DNA from: Serratia sp. FDAARGOS_506
GTDB lineage: Bacteria; Pseudomonadota; Gammaproteobacteria; Enterobacterales; Enterobacteriaceae
Direction: 5' to 3'
Length of the DNA stretch: 64,000 bases
Assembly: GCF_003812745.1 (NCBI RefSeq)
Contig: NZ_CP033831.1
Span: 1-64,000, forward strand
Of the stretch, positions 34,894 through 44,462 are shown one piece after another. Under the pieces are notes generated by a model. It made no database searches and had not been told where the DNA came from. It worked only from the letters and a program-made list of their open reading frames with translations. Position numbers and translations under genes: made by a program. Numbering within the stretch: position 1 is the stretch's first letter; every line of letters begins with the position of its first letter.

Positions 34894-35790
34894 TTATTGC
34901 TCGGTCAGGCGCATTTCCGCCACCAGCGGCAGGTGGTCGCTCACCGCCGGCCAATGCACGCCGTTCCAGTCGCCGCTGGCGTTCGGTACCGTCAGGCTGT
35001 CCAGATGCCAGCGCTGCGCGTTGCCGGTAAAAATGTAATCCACCTTGATCTCGGCATTTTCCGCCGGCCAGCTGCGGCCATCCTGCCCGTTAGGCATGAT
35101 ATCGTTCCAATAGCGGCTCAGCTCCAGCCAGGTCACGCTGCCCGGCACATCGTTCATATCGCCGAACAGCAGCTTGATGCCGCGCACTTCGATAGTGCGA
35201 TCGTTCAGCTCCCGCACCTGCTCCAGACGCATCGTCGGATCTTCCTTGGTATCGAGGTGGGCGTTGAACAGGGTGATCGGCGCCGGGAACTCCGGCACGT
35301 CGACCTTGGCGCTGAAGGCGATGCGCTGCTCGCGCTGGCCAGACGGCAGCGGATAAATCACGGCGTCATGCAACGGATACTTCGAGAGAAACGCCAGGCC
35401 ATATTCACCGCCGTCATAATCGATCGCCCGGCCGAACACCGCCTGCATGCCGGTCAGCTTCGCCAGTTCCGCCGCCTGATCGACGCGGCCGCTGCGGGCG
35501 GTGAGTTTATCCACCTCTTGCAGTGCCACCACGTCGACGTTCATCGCGCGAATCGCTTTGGCGATGGCGGTCATATCGCTGACCTTGCCGGCGGCGATAT
35601 TGAAGCTGGCGATGCGGATCTTCGGCGCCTGCTCCAGTTCGTAGGTTTTATTTTTCAGGCCGCCCAACGCGCTGGACACTTCTCGGCTGTTGGCGTTGCT
35701 GTTGGCATGCCCGGTATCGGCAGATGACCAGGCGCTGTGAGAGAGGCCAAGGGACAGTATGGTGATAAGCAGAGCGTGACCGGTGTGCAT
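34894..35790 (-). CDS. Secreted endonuclease/exonuclease/phosphatase-family protein
   Basis: A 298-residue protein with a signal peptide (ALLITILSLGLSHSAWSS). The EEP fold motifs are present: IRIASFNIA, DVVALQEVDKL, FNAHLDTKE, LLFGDMNDVPGS, VDYIF and SDHLPLVAEM, covering the Asn, Glu, Asp/Asn and catalytic His residues. It is a metal-dependent hydrolase of the periplasm or outside the cell. The substrate (nucleic acid, phospholipid or other phosphoester) cannot be told. An AAGGAG RBS precedes the ATG. It converges on the MocR gene. Confidence 0.88.
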   Translation of the reverse strand: MHTGHALLITILSLGLSHSAWSSADTGHANSNANSREVSSALGGLKNKTYELEQAPKIRIASFNIAAGKVSDMTAIAKAIRAMNVDVVALQEVDKLTARSGRVDQAAELAKLTGMQAVFGRAIDYDGGEYGLAFLSKYPLHDAVIYPLPSGQREQRIAFSAKVDVPEFPAPITLFNAHLDTKEDPTMRLEQVRELNDRTIEVRGIKLLFGDMNDVPGSVTWLELSRYWNDIMPNGQDGRSWPAENAEIKVDYIFTGNAQRWHLDSLTVPNASGDWNGVHWPAVSDHLPLVAEMRLTEQ

Positions 35791-36007
35791 GATTTCTCCT
35801 TGAGGTACAGATAAGTGTTATGCGGGCGCTTCCCGGCCCACAGCTAACACCGATTTTGCCGCAGAAACCTGCGACGATTTCCTAGTTTCGCCGCTATTTT
35901 TCGTTTCTGCGTGATGCTTCGCATTCTGGTGGTTTGCGCATTGCACCGTTGGACAAACGGCTGATTTCGTTTTAAAACCGGTAGATTGCCAACCGCGAGG
36001 AGTTCCG

Positions 36008-37255
36008 ATGACCAGCCCGATTGCCGAACAGCTTACCGAACGTTTCTTCCGTTACCTGGCGGTCACCAGCCAGAGCGACGCCACCGCAACTACTCTGCCC
36101 AGCACGCCGGGGCAGCATGAGATGGCGCAGCTATTGGCGGAAGAGCTGCGCCGGCTCGGCCTGGCCGATGTGCAAATAGACGAGCACGCCACCGTCACCG
36201 CCCGCAAGCCCGGTACCCAACCCGGCGCACCGCGCATCGGCTTCATCACCCATATCGACACCGTGGACGTCGGCCTGTCGCCCGAAATTCGCCCGCAGCG
36301 CCTGCGCTTCACCGGCGAAGATTTATGCCTGAACGCCGAACGGGATATCTGGCTGCGTACCGCCGAGCATCCGGAGATCCTGCCCTACCGGAACGAAGAG
36401 ATCCTGTTCAGCGACGGCACCAGCGTGCTGGGCGCCGACAACAAGGCAGCGGTCACCGTGGTAATGACGCTGCTGGCCAACCTGACCGCCACCGATCGCC
36501 ACGGCGATATCGTGGTGGCGTTCGTGCCGGATGAAGAGATCGGCCTGCGCGGCGCCAAGGCGCTGGACCTGCAGCGTTTCGCCGTCGATTTCGCCTACAC
36601 CATCGACTGCTGCGAGCTGGGTGAAGTGGTTTACGAGAATTTCAACGCGGCGGCGGCGGAGATCCGCATCGAGGGGGTGACCGCCCACCCGATGTCGGCG
36701 AAAAACGTGTTAATCAACCCGATACGCATCGCCAACGACATCATCAACCGATTCGACGTGCAGGATACTCCGGAACACACCGACGGGCGCGAGGGCTATT
36801 TCTGGTTCACCGATCTGGCTGCCAATGCCAACCAGGCGACGCTGAAAGTATCGATTCGCGACTTCGATCGCGCAACGTTCGAGGCGCGTAAAGCCCGCCT
36901 TGAGGAGACGGTGCGTCAGGTGGCGGCCAACTATCCGCGCGCCAACGTCAGCTGCAGCATCAGCGACATCTACAGCAACATCAGCAACGCCATCGGTGAA
37001 GATAGGCGCGCCATCGATCTGATCTTCGGCGCCCTTGCCGCCCACGGCATCCCGCCGAAGGTGATCCCGATGCGCGGCGGCACCGACGGCGCGGCGCTCT
37101 CGAGCCGCGGTATACTGACGCCCAATTACTTCACCGGCGCGCATAACTTCCACTCGCGCTTCGAGTTTTTACCCGTCAGCGCCTTCGTGAAGTCCTACCA
37201 GGTGACCCGCAGTATTTGCCTGTTGGCCGCCCGGCAGAGCGGTAATCAGAGTTAG
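36008..37255 (+). CDS. pepT: Tripeptide aminopeptidase PepT
   Basis: A 415-residue M20-family dizinc peptidase (E. coli PepT 408). Zinc-ligand and catalytic motifs: ITHIDTVDVG near residue 77, LGADNKAAV near 140, VPDEEIGLRGA near 175, DCCELGE near 198 and the C-terminal FTGAHNFHSRFE. It removes N-terminal residues from tripeptides in the cytoplasm. It stands alone with a GAGGAG RBS and overlaps convergent ybiR by 4 nt. In E. coli pepT is elsewhere on the chromosome. Confidence 0.95.
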   Translation: MTSPIAEQLTERFFRYLAVTSQSDATATTLPSTPGQHEMAQLLAEELRRLGLADVQIDEHATVTARKPGTQPGAPRIGFITHIDTVDVGLSPEIRPQRLRFTGEDLCLNAERDIWLRTAEHPEILPYRNEEILFSDGTSVLGADNKAAVTVVMTLLANLTATDRHGDIVVAFVPDEEIGLRGAKALDLQRFAVDFAYTIDCCELGEVVYENFNAAAAEIRIEGVTAHPMSAKNVLINPIRIANDIINRFDVQDTPEHTDGREGYFWFTDLAANANQATLKVSIRDFDRATFEARKARLEETVRQVAANYPRANVSCSISDIYSNISNAIGEDRRAIDLIFGALAAHGIPPKVIPMRGGTDGAALSSRGILTPNYFTGAHNFHSRFEFLPVSAFVKSYQVTRSICLLAARQSGNQS

Positions 37256-38364
37256 CTCAATAGCCAGCCGACCAGCGCGGCCCACGCCAGCAGCGGCAGC
37301 GAGTAATAGTGGAAGCGCAACCAGATCTTGCGCTCCCCCGCCATGCGCAGCGCAATCAGGTTGGCGAGCGAGCCGATCGCCAACCCAAAGCCGCCGGCAT
37401 TAACTGCATAGGCCAACTGCGCGCTGGAGGGCACATAGTTGAGCAGCAAAATGGTGGCCGGCACGTTGCTGACGATCTGCGACAGCCCGACGCCCAGCGC
37501 ATACACCCCGCCGTCGCTGAGCCCGGCGATAGCAGCAAACGCCGGCTGAAGCGGCGGCAGGCGGGTAAACAGGCCAACATCGATAAACATGGCGGCGAAC
37601 ACGAAAATCAGGCTCCAGTCGATCTGCAACAGCACCCGGCGCGCCAGCAACAAAAAGCCGGCGAACACCGCCAGCAGCCCATACAACGGCAGACCGATAT
37701 CGAGGCACAGCAGGAAGACGGCATACAGCCCCACGCAGCTCAGCAACAGCGGCCGTTGATAGGGGTAGCCCTCGGTATTCGGCATTTTCACGATGTCGCG
37801 CGCCGGGAAGCTGAACCAGGTCAACGCCAACAGGCTCAGCATCATCGCGGTGCCAAACGGCGCCATCTGGCCAATGAAGCCGAGGAAAGAGAGGCCGGAA
37901 CGGCTCCACAGCAGGATATTTTGCGGGTTGCCGATCGGCGTCAGCAGCGAACCGGCGTTCACCGCCAGCGCCTGAAAGATGATCAAGCGGCCAACCGGCA
38001 GCGCCGACAGCTTTTTCAGCGTAATGGTGAGCGGAATGACGATAAACAGCGCCACGTCGTTGGTCAAAAACGACGACAGCAGCGCGGCGGAAAACACCAG
38101 AAACAGCGCCAGCCGCCGTTCGCTATGCAGCCGATTGATAATCTTGCGGCCAACGAAGTCGAAATAGCCACTGACTTCGACGCCTTTGGTCAGCAGCATC
38201 AACCCCAACAGAGTAATGAGGGTGCGGCCGTCGATGAACCCGCCCAGCGCCGCCAGCGGCTGCGGATGAAAGGCGAACATCGCTACACCAGCCAGCAACA
38301 GCACATGCAGGAAACGGTCTTTGACAAAGGGATGGATAAGCCGGGAAATGGTGGTTGAACTCAT
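37252..38364 (-). CDS. ybiR: Putative anion permease YbiR (ArsB/NhaD-like)
   Basis: A 370-residue inner-membrane protein with about ten TM segments. It matches E. coli YbiR through ITLLGLMLLTKGVEVSGYFD, FLTNDVALFIVIPLTITLKK and LLTPIGNPQNILLWSRSGLSF (each part of a conserved run). The fold is that of the ion transporter superfamily. No transported ion has been shown for YbiR. It is divergent from apbE. Confidence 0.9.
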   Translation of the reverse strand: MSSTTISRLIHPFVKDRFLHVLLLAGVAMFAFHPQPLAALGGFIDGRTLITLLGLMLLTKGVEVSGYFDFVGRKIINRLHSERRLALFLVFSAALLSSFLTNDVALFIVIPLTITLKKLSALPVGRLIIFQALAVNAGSLLTPIGNPQNILLWSRSGLSFLGFIGQMAPFGTAMMLSLLALTWFSFPARDIVKMPNTEGYPYQRPLLLSCVGLYAVFLLCLDIGLPLYGLLAVFAGFLLLARRVLLQIDWSLIFVFAAMFIDVGLFTRLPPLQPAFAAIAGLSDGGVYALGVGLSQIVSNVPATILLLNYVPSSAQLAYAVNAGGFGLAIGSLANLIALRMAGERKIWLRFHYYSLPLLAWAALVGWLLS

Positions 38365-38518
38365 GGTGGCAGCTTGAAACCTCAGCGAAAAGCATGAGCG
38401 AGACGTTAGCTCAGGCGCAGCCGCAACGCCAGCAAAATGCTATTTTACCTTTATCCGCTTTCCATTTGCCGCGCTTTACTTTATTTGTAGCGGCTTTCTC
38501 GTTTTCAAAGGACATATT

Positions 38519-39550
38519 ATGGCTTCCCTGTTCGCCAAAGGGGCGTTGCTCAGCGCCTTATGCGCCCTGCTCGCCGCCTGCGACGACGCCTCCTCTCGCC
38601 CGCAAATCGATATCGACGGCAAGACCATGGGCACCTTCTACAGCGTTAAAGTCAGCGGTGACGTCGCGATCGGCAAGCAAGAACTGCAGCGGCAGATCGA
38701 TGCGGTGCTCGAACGGGCCAACGACGATATCTCCACCTACCGCGCCGAATCGGTGCTGTCGCAATTTAACCGCAGCGCCAGCCTCGAACCGCAGCCGATC
38801 CCGCGCGGCATGGCGGACATCGTGCTGATGGCCCAGCGCATCGGCCGCGATACCGGCGGCGCCATGGACATTACCGTTGGCCCACTGGTGAACTTGTGGG
38901 GATTCGGCCCCGACAAGCATCCGGTCAAGGTGCCGGAACAGGCGCAGATCGATGCGGCGAAGCAGCACATCGGCCTGCAGCACCTGAAGCTTATCAGCGA
39001 CAATCGCGGGGAGTGGCTGCAAAAAGATCTGTCGGATATGTATGTCGATCTCTCGACGCTGGGCGAAGGCTACGGTGCCGATGAACTGGTGCGCCTGATG
39101 AACCGCAACGGCATTACCAACTACCTGGTATCGGTAGGTGGCGCGGTCTCTTCACGCGGCGTCAACGGCCAGGGCAAACCCTGGCGGGTGGCAATCCAAA
39201 AGCCGACCGACCGTGAAAACGCGGTGCAGGCGCTGGTGGATCTGCACGGTTACGGCATCAGCACCGCCGGCAGCTACCGCAACTACTTTGAACAAAACGG
39301 CCAGCGCTACTCCCATGTCATCGATCCGACCACCGGCAGGCCGATCAACCACCGGCTGGTTTCCGCCACGGTAATCGCCCCCACCGCGCTCGAGGCCGAC
39401 GGCTGGGATACCGGCCTGATGGTGCTGGGCACGGAGAAAGCGTTGAAGCTTGCAGAAGAGAAAGGGCTGGCGGTCTACCTGATCAGCAAAACCGACGACG
39501 GTTTCAGCGCCGTGATGACGCCGCAGTTCAAGGCATTTTTGGTGCAGTGA
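38519..39550 (+). CDS. apbE: FAD:protein FMN transferase ApbE
   Basis: A 343-residue lipoprotein: signal and lipobox ALCALLAACDD at the N terminus. Core motifs include GKTMGTFYSVK, AMDITVGPLVNLWGFGP, the GYGADEL segment and VIDPTTGRPINH with the metal/FAD-binding GWDTGLMVLGTEKAL near the end. It attaches FMN to Thr residues of target flavoproteins such as NqrB/NqrC and RnfG/RnfD in the periplasm. An AAGGA RBS precedes the ATG. No target gene is in the window. Confidence 0.94.
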   Translation: MASLFAKGALLSALCALLAACDDASSRPQIDIDGKTMGTFYSVKVSGDVAIGKQELQRQIDAVLERANDDISTYRAESVLSQFNRSASLEPQPIPRGMADIVLMAQRIGRDTGGAMDITVGPLVNLWGFGPDKHPVKVPEQAQIDAAKQHIGLQHLKLISDNRGEWLQKDLSDMYVDLSTLGEGYGADELVRLMNRNGITNYLVSVGGAVSSRGVNGQGKPWRVAIQKPTDRENAVQALVDLHGYGISTAGSYRNYFEQNGQRYSHVIDPTTGRPINHRLVSATVIAPTALEADGWDTGLMVLGTEKALKLAEEKGLAVYLISKTDDGFSAVMTPQFKAFLVQ

Positions 39551-39558
39551 AATAAAAA

Positions 39559-39582
39559 AGCCCGGCGCACAGCGGCCGGGCT
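39559..39582 (-). terminator. Terminator of the small lipoprotein gene
   Basis: AGCCCGGC and GCCGGGCT pair; on the minus strand the stem is followed by TTTTTTATT. It serves the lipoprotein gene at 39613 and also closes off convergent apbE. Confidence 0.8.
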
Positions 39583-39612
39583 GGTTGCATGCGCCCGCAG
39601 GCGCCGCGCCGA

Positions 39613-39834
39613 TCACTTGGTCAGCGCGATAATACCGAGAGTCAGACCGGCCACTGCCGCCGCACCGCCGGCGATCGCGCCTGCGGTTTCCCAGTTATCC
39701 TGGGTGGTGCCCTTCATACAGGTGTTGGTGTGCACCAGACGCCCCTGGTCATCGTAGACCGGAACGCAGGGAGAATCGGTGGCGCATCCGGCCAACACGG
39801 CCGACAGTAACCCAACCGCAATTAACTTTTTCAT
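39613..39834 (-). CDS. Small lipoprotein of unknown function
   Basis: A 73-residue protein with a clear lipobox (MKKLIAVGLLSAVLAGCAT), giving a mature 58-residue lipoprotein. The mature part has two cysteines (PCVPVY and NTCMKG) that could form a disulfide. A Gly/Ala-rich C-terminal hydrophobic hairpin ([21 protein letters not shown]) ends LTK. Serine-free +2 position (Ala) favours outer-membrane sorting. It has its own terminator and promoter region. I do not recognise the family. Confidence 0.8.
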   Translation of the reverse strand: MKKLIAVGLLSAVLAGCATDSPCVPVYDDQGRLVHTNTCMKGTTQDNWETAGAIAGGAAAVAGLTLGIIALTK

Positions 39835-39998
39835 ACTTCTTGCCTCAATGTTCGATCACTTTAGAAAGCCACGCCGAGCGATAATCACGCTACCTGGCTA
39901 TTGTATGCCCAACGCGTGTAATGGCGAGGTAATGATGTGTCAAAGGATGTGATTTGGGAAAACTCCGAGCGCTCGCCCGGCGGGCTTTGGGCAGTAAA

Positions 39999-40020
39999 AA
40001 GCCCGCGAAAACGCGGGCTT
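39999..40020 (-). terminator. fabB terminator
   Basis: AAGCCCGCG and CGCGGGCTT pair around AAAA; the minus strand continues TTTTACTG. It lies 27 bp beyond the fabB stop. Confidence 0.85.
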
Positions 40021-40046
40021 GATGGCGAGATGACGCTCAGGCGGAA

Positions 40047-41267
40047 TTATTTCGCCAGTTTGCGCATCACCAGGGTGGCGTTGGTGCCGCCGAAGCCGAA
40101 GCTGTTGGACATCACGGTGGTCAGCTCACGTTGCGTCGGCTGAGTCACGATGTTCATGCCGGCCGCCTGCTCATCCAGAGTTTCGATGTTGATGCTCGGC
40201 GCGATAAAGCCGTGCTCCAGCATCAGCAGACTGTAGATCGCTTCCTGCACGCCTGCGGCGCCCAGCGAGTGACCGGTCATCGCCTTGGTGGAGGAGATGG
40301 CTGGGGTATTGTCGCCGAACACTTCACGAATCGCGCCCAGCTCTTTCACGTCGCCTACCGGCGTGGAGGTGCCGTGCACGTTGATGTAGTCGATCGGCGT
40401 ATCCAGATCCTGCATCGCCATCTTCATGCAGCGCACCGCGCCTTCACCTGATGGCGCCACCATGTCGGCACCGTCAGACGTTGCACCATAGCCAACGATT
40501 TCTGCGTAGATATGCGCACCGCGCGCCAGCGCGTGCTCCAGTTCTTCAACCACGACCATACCGCCGCCGCCGGCGATGACGAAACCATCACGATCGGCGT
40601 CGTAGGTGCGGGACGCTTTTTCCGGCGTGTCGTTGTACTTGGTGGACAGCGCGCCCATCGCGTCGAACTCGCAGGCCATTTCCCAGCACAGCTCTTCGCC
40701 GCCGCCGGCGAACACGATGTCCTGTTTGCCCAGTTGGATTTGCTCAACCGCGTTGCCGATGCAGTGGGCGGAAGTCGCGCAAGCGGAGCTGATGGAGTAG
40801 TTTACGCCGTGGATTTTGAACGGCGTTGCCAGGCAGGCGGAAACGCCGGAAGCCATGGCTTTGGTGACCACGTACGGGCCAACCGCTTTCAGGCCGCGCG
40901 GGCTGCGCATCGCATCGGCGCCGAACACCTGGAAGCGTGGAGAACCGCCGCCGGAACCGGCGATCAGGCCCACGCGCGGGTTGTTTTGATACTCTTCTTC
41001 CTTCAGGCCGGAAGAAGCGATCGCTTCTTGCATCGCCAGGAAGGCATAGATGGAAGCATCGCTCATGAAACGCACCGCCTTGCGGTCGATCAGGCCGGTC
41101 GTGTCGAGCTTAACTTGCCCCCATACGTGACTACGCATGCCGGAATCTTTCAGTTCCTGGGAGAAAGTGATCCCAGAACGTCCTTCCTGCAGGCTCGCCA
41201 GGACCTCCTGCTGGTTATTACCAATGCTGGAGACAACTCCCAGGCCAGTAATCACTGCACGTTTCAT
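40047..41267 (-). CDS. fabB: 3-oxoacyl-ACP synthase I FabB
   Basis: A 406-residue condensing enzyme, the same length as E. coli FabB. The catalytic Cys is in [10 protein letters not shown] near residue 163; the two His are in [11 protein letters not shown] near 298 and [13 protein letters not shown] near 333. It elongates acyl-ACP and is needed for the unsaturated branch. A FabR/FadR site upstream could be expected, but I could not assign one with confidence in the 170-bp spacer before mnmC. Confidence 0.97.
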   Translation of the reverse strand: MKRAVITGLGVVSSIGNNQQEVLASLQEGRSGITFSQELKDSGMRSHVWGQVKLDTTGLIDRKAVRFMSDASIYAFLAMQEAIASSGLKEEEYQNNPRVGLIAGSGGGSPRFQVFGADAMRSPRGLKAVGPYVVTKAMASGVSACLATPFKIHGVNYSISSACATSAHCIGNAVEQIQLGKQDIVFAGGGEELCWEMACEFDAMGALSTKYNDTPEKASRTYDADRDGFVIAGGGGMVVVEELEHALARGAHIYAEIVGYGATSDGADMVAPSGEGAVRCMKMAMQDLDTPIDYINVHGTSTPVGDVKELGAIREVFGDNTPAISSTKAMTGHSLGAAGVQEAIYSLLMLEHGFIAPSINIETLDEQAAGMNIVTQPTQRELTTVMSNSFGFGGTNATLVMRKLAK

Positions 41268-41437
41268 TCAATACCTCTTCCACTATTTACCTACGGGATT
41301 TTGCATCGCACTTTAGCGTACAGATGTAAGCCGAACAAGTCCGATCAGCGTTTTTCAGCTTTATTGTTGTCCAGTTTGCGCCGGGGCGCCAGCGCCGTTA
41401 GAATTCGCGGCATCCCTTGAATTTCGAGCTATTGACC

Positions 41438-43459
41438 GTGAACCACGCCCCCATCCAAACCGCAACGCTAACCTGGAACGAACAGGGTACACCTGTTTCG
41501 AAACAGTTTGATGACGTCTATTTTTCCAATCAGGATGGGCTGGAAGAAACCCGCTATGTCTTCCTGCACGGCAACCGGCTGCCGCAGCGTTTCGCCACTC
41601 ACCCGCGCCCGCTGTTGGTGGTGGCCGAGACCGGATTCGGCACCGGGCTCAATTTCCTTACGCTGTGGCAGGCCTTCGCAGGCTTCCGTCAGGCCGAGCC
41701 GAATGCCGAGCTGCAACGCCTGCACTTTATCAGCTTCGAAAAATTCCCCTTACAGCAGGCCGATCTGGCGGCAGCACATGCGCGCTGGCCTGAGTTGGCT
41801 CCCTATGCCGACGAGCTGCGCGCCCAATGGCCGCTGCCGCTGCCGGGCTGCCATCGCCTGTTGTTGGCCGGAGGCCGCATTACGCTCGATCTGTGGTTCG
41901 GCGACGTCAACGAACTGCTGCCTCAGTTTGACGCCAGCATGAATAACCAGGTCGACGCCTGGTTCCTCGACGGCTTCGCGCCGGCCAAAAATCCCGACAT
42001 GTGGACCGAACAACTGTTCACCGCCATGGCGCGCTTTGCCCGGCCGGAAGGCAGCTTCGCCACCTTTACCGCCGCCGGCTTCGTGCGGCGCGGCTTGCAA
42101 CAGGCCGGTTTTCAGGTCAACCGTTGCAAAGGCTTCGGCCAAAAACGTGAGATGCTCGCCGGCGGTCTGCCGGCTGATGCGCAGCCCACGCCCCACCCGG
42201 CACCGTGGTATCGGCGTCCGGCGGCGGACAATACCACCGATATCGCCCTGATCGGCGGCGGCGTCGCCAGCGCGCTCACCGCGTTAGCCTTATTGCGGCG
42301 CGACGCCACCGTCACGCTGTACTGCGCCGACGAACAGGCGGCCGAGGGCGCCTCCGGTAATCGTCAGGGGGCGATTTATCCTCTGCTGAACGGCAGCGGC
42401 GACGCGCTGGAGAATTTCTTCAGCGCCGCGTTTCCCTTCGCCCGTCGCCAATATGATGCCCTGTTGCAACAAGGCGCCACCTTTGATCACCAGTGGTGCG
42501 GCGTCAGCCAGCTGGCCTACGACGAAAAGAGCGGCGCCAAGATCGCCAATATGCTGAAAACCGACTGGCCGCCGGCGCTGGCGGCGGCAGCCGACCGCAA
42601 GACGCTCAGCGAACTGTGCGGCGTCGATACCGGCTTTGGCGGCATCACCTATCCGCAGGGCGGCTGGCTCTGCCCGGCCGAGCTGACGCGCGGCGCTATC
42701 GCGCTGGCGCAGCGGCAGGGTCTGGTCTGCCGCTACCGGCACGATGCGCAGGCGCTGACGCGTGAAGAAAACGGCTGGCGTATCGACTTCGCCCACGGTG
42801 AAAGCCGCCGCCATGCGACGGTGATCCTGGCCAACGGCCACCGGTTGGCCGAGCTGGCGCCGACGCAAGCCCTGCCGCTGTACTCGGTGCGCGGGCAGGT
42901 GTCGCACATCCCAAGCTCGCCGGCCCTCGGTCAGTTGAAACAGGTCTTGTGCTACGACGGCTACCTGACGCCGGTCAATGCCAACAACGGCCAGCACTGC
43001 ATTGGCGCCAGCTACCAGCGCGGCGACACCGCCACCGACTATCGCGAGCAAGAGCAACAGGAAAACCGCGAACGCCTGCTGCGCTGCCTGCCGGATCAGT
43101 CCTGGCCCCAGCAGGTGGACGTCAGCGCTCACCAGGCGCGCTGCGGCGTGCGCAGTGCCACCCGCGATCATCTGCCGATGGTCGGCGCGCTGCCGGACTA
43201 TCAGGCCACGGTGACGCAGTACCAGGATTTACAGCGGCAGAACCAGCGCGGCGAAACCGTCGCCGATGCGCCGGTCTATCCCGGCCTGTTCGCTATCGGC
43301 GGGTTGGGATCGCGCGGGCTGTGTTCGGCGCCGCTGGCGGCGGAAATTCTGGCGGCGCAGCTGTTCGGCGAACCGTTACCCGGCGACGCGCGCCTGCTGG
43401 CGGCGTTGAATCCGAATCGGATGTGGGTACGGAAGCTGCTGAAAGGGCGTGCGGTTTAA
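41438..43459 (+). CDS. mnmC: Bifunctional tRNA mnm5s2U modification enzyme MnmC
   Basis: A 673-residue fusion. The N-terminal methyltransferase half has the SAM loop [11 protein letters not shown] and [17 protein letters not shown]. The C-terminal FAD oxidoreductase half starts at [18 protein letters not shown] near residue 268. The second half removes the carboxymethyl group of cmnm5s2U, and the first methylates the product. The GTG at 41438 ([13 protein letters not shown]) aligns with the E. coli start; the longer TTG start at 41417 is not supported. Confidence 0.94.
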   Translation: MNHAPIQTATLTWNEQGTPVSKQFDDVYFSNQDGLEETRYVFLHGNRLPQRFATHPRPLLVVAETGFGTGLNFLTLWQAFAGFRQAEPNAELQRLHFISFEKFPLQQADLAAAHARWPELAPYADELRAQWPLPLPGCHRLLLAGGRITLDLWFGDVNELLPQFDASMNNQVDAWFLDGFAPAKNPDMWTEQLFTAMARFARPEGSFATFTAAGFVRRGLQQAGFQVNRCKGFGQKREMLAGGLPADAQPTPHPAPWYRRPAADNTTDIALIGGGVASALTALALLRRDATVTLYCADEQAAEGASGNRQGAIYPLLNGSGDALENFFSAAFPFARRQYDALLQQGATFDHQWCGVSQLAYDEKSGAKIANMLKTDWPPALAAAADRKTLSELCGVDTGFGGITYPQGGWLCPAELTRGAIALAQRQGLVCRYRHDAQALTREENGWRIDFAHGESRRHATVILANGHRLAELAPTQALPLYSVRGQVSHIPSSPALGQLKQVLCYDGYLTPVNANNGQHCIGASYQRGDTATDYREQEQQENRERLLRCLPDQSWPQQVDVSAHQARCGVRSATRDHLPMVGALPDYQATVTQYQDLQRQNQRGETVADAPVYPGLFAIGGLGSRGLCSAPLAAEILAAQLFGEPLPGDARLLAALNPNRMWVRKLLKGRAV

Positions 43460-43470
43460 TTCATGAATAA

Positions 43471-43490
43471 GGGGCGCGGTGATGCGCCCC
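43471..43490. terminator. Stem-loop between convergent mnmC and yfcL
   Basis: GGGGCGC and GCGCCCC pair around GGTGAT, just past the mnmC stop. There is no clear U-tract. Confidence 0.55.
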
Positions 43491-43500
43491 GGCATGGCAG

Positions 43501-43785
43501 TCAAGCGGCAGGCGTGGCAGCCTGATAGAGGTTTTCCCACATGCCGCGCACCAGGATCTGATCCGGCGGCGAGAGTTCCCCGGCGGCGATCGCCTTGTGC
43601 AGGCTCTCTTCCACCCGCGCCTTCAGCGCTTCGGCGGTGTGCTCGCCCTGCTCTTCCGCTTCGGCCACCGCCAGCGTCAGATGACCGCGCAGGTAGCCAC
43701 CGGCAAACAGTTCATCATCGCTGGCGTGCTCTACCATGTCATCAATCAGCGCCAAAATGCGCGCTTCGAATTCTGCGATCATCAA
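43501..43785 (-). CDS. yfcL: YfcL-family protein
   Basis: A 94-residue acidic cytoplasmic protein (E. coli YfcL 92) with helical segments [31 protein letters not shown] (in part) and [16 protein letters not shown]. Function unknown. Position between mnmC and epmC is as in E. coli, on the same strand as epmC, 29 bp after it. Confidence 0.92.
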   Translation of the reverse strand: MMIAEFEARILALIDDMVEHASDDELFAGGYLRGHLTLAVAEAEEQGEHTAEALKARVEESLHKAIAAGELSPPDQILVRGMWENLYQAATPAA

Positions 43786-43814
43786 ATTTCCTCATTAAAT
43801 AACGGGCTGTGGCG

Positions 43815-44372
43815 TCAGTTGAGATCTTCCGGGTACGGAAAATGCTCGGCCGCCAACGGTGGCGTATTGTAGAACGATTGCAACGCCTGAATAAAGCGCG
43901 CAGGCCTTGTGGGTATTCCCTGCTCCAGCAGCGCCAATACCCGGGCGCGCACCTTGCGCTGGAAGGCAATGCGATCCGGCTCGCAGTCGCCATTCAGGTT
44001 GTCGCAGCTGACGTTGAACGGGAAATCGGCCGCCACGCAGAACATCCACTCCAGCGCCTGCGGTTTAATCTCTACCGCTTCGAATTCACTCTGAGTTTGC
44101 GCATCGCGCCCGTCCGGGCAATACCAGTAGCCGAAGTCCACCAGTTGGCGGCGCGCTTCGCCGGCGATGCACCAGTGCGAGATTTCGTGCAGGCCGCTGG
44201 CGTAGAAGCCATGGGCAAACACGATGCGGTGATACGGCAATTCGTCGTCGGCCGGCAGGTAGATCGGCTCGTCGTCGCCTTTCACCAGGCGAGTATTGTA
44301 GTCATCGCTGAAGCACTGATTGAAGATTTCGATCAGCTGTTCATAGTGATGACGGGTCTGCGTGTCTGACAT
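43815..44372 (-). CDS. epmC: Elongation factor P hydroxylase EpmC
   Basis: A 185-residue protein (YfcM/EpmC). The likely iron ligands are in HGFYASGLHEISHWCIAG near residue 55 (HExxH-like HEISH) and a downstream Glu in FEAVEIKPQALEWMF. It hydroxylates the beta-lysyl-lysine of EF-P made by EpmAB. The genes epmA and epmB are not in this window. Confidence 0.94.
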   Translation of the reverse strand: MSDTQTRHHYEQLIEIFNQCFSDDYNTRLVKGDDEPIYLPADDELPYHRIVFAHGFYASGLHEISHWCIAGEARRQLVDFGYWYCPDGRDAQTQSEFEAVEIKPQALEWMFCVAADFPFNVSCDNLNGDCEPDRIAFQRKVRARVLALLEQGIPTRPARFIQALQSFYNTPPLAAEHFPYPEDLN

Positions 44373-44462
44373 AAAAACTCTATAACCACAAAAATAAAGA
44401 GGCCATTATACCCAATAACCGCTGAGGAGACAGGGGCGTGTAAGCGGCCCCCTTCTTCACCT

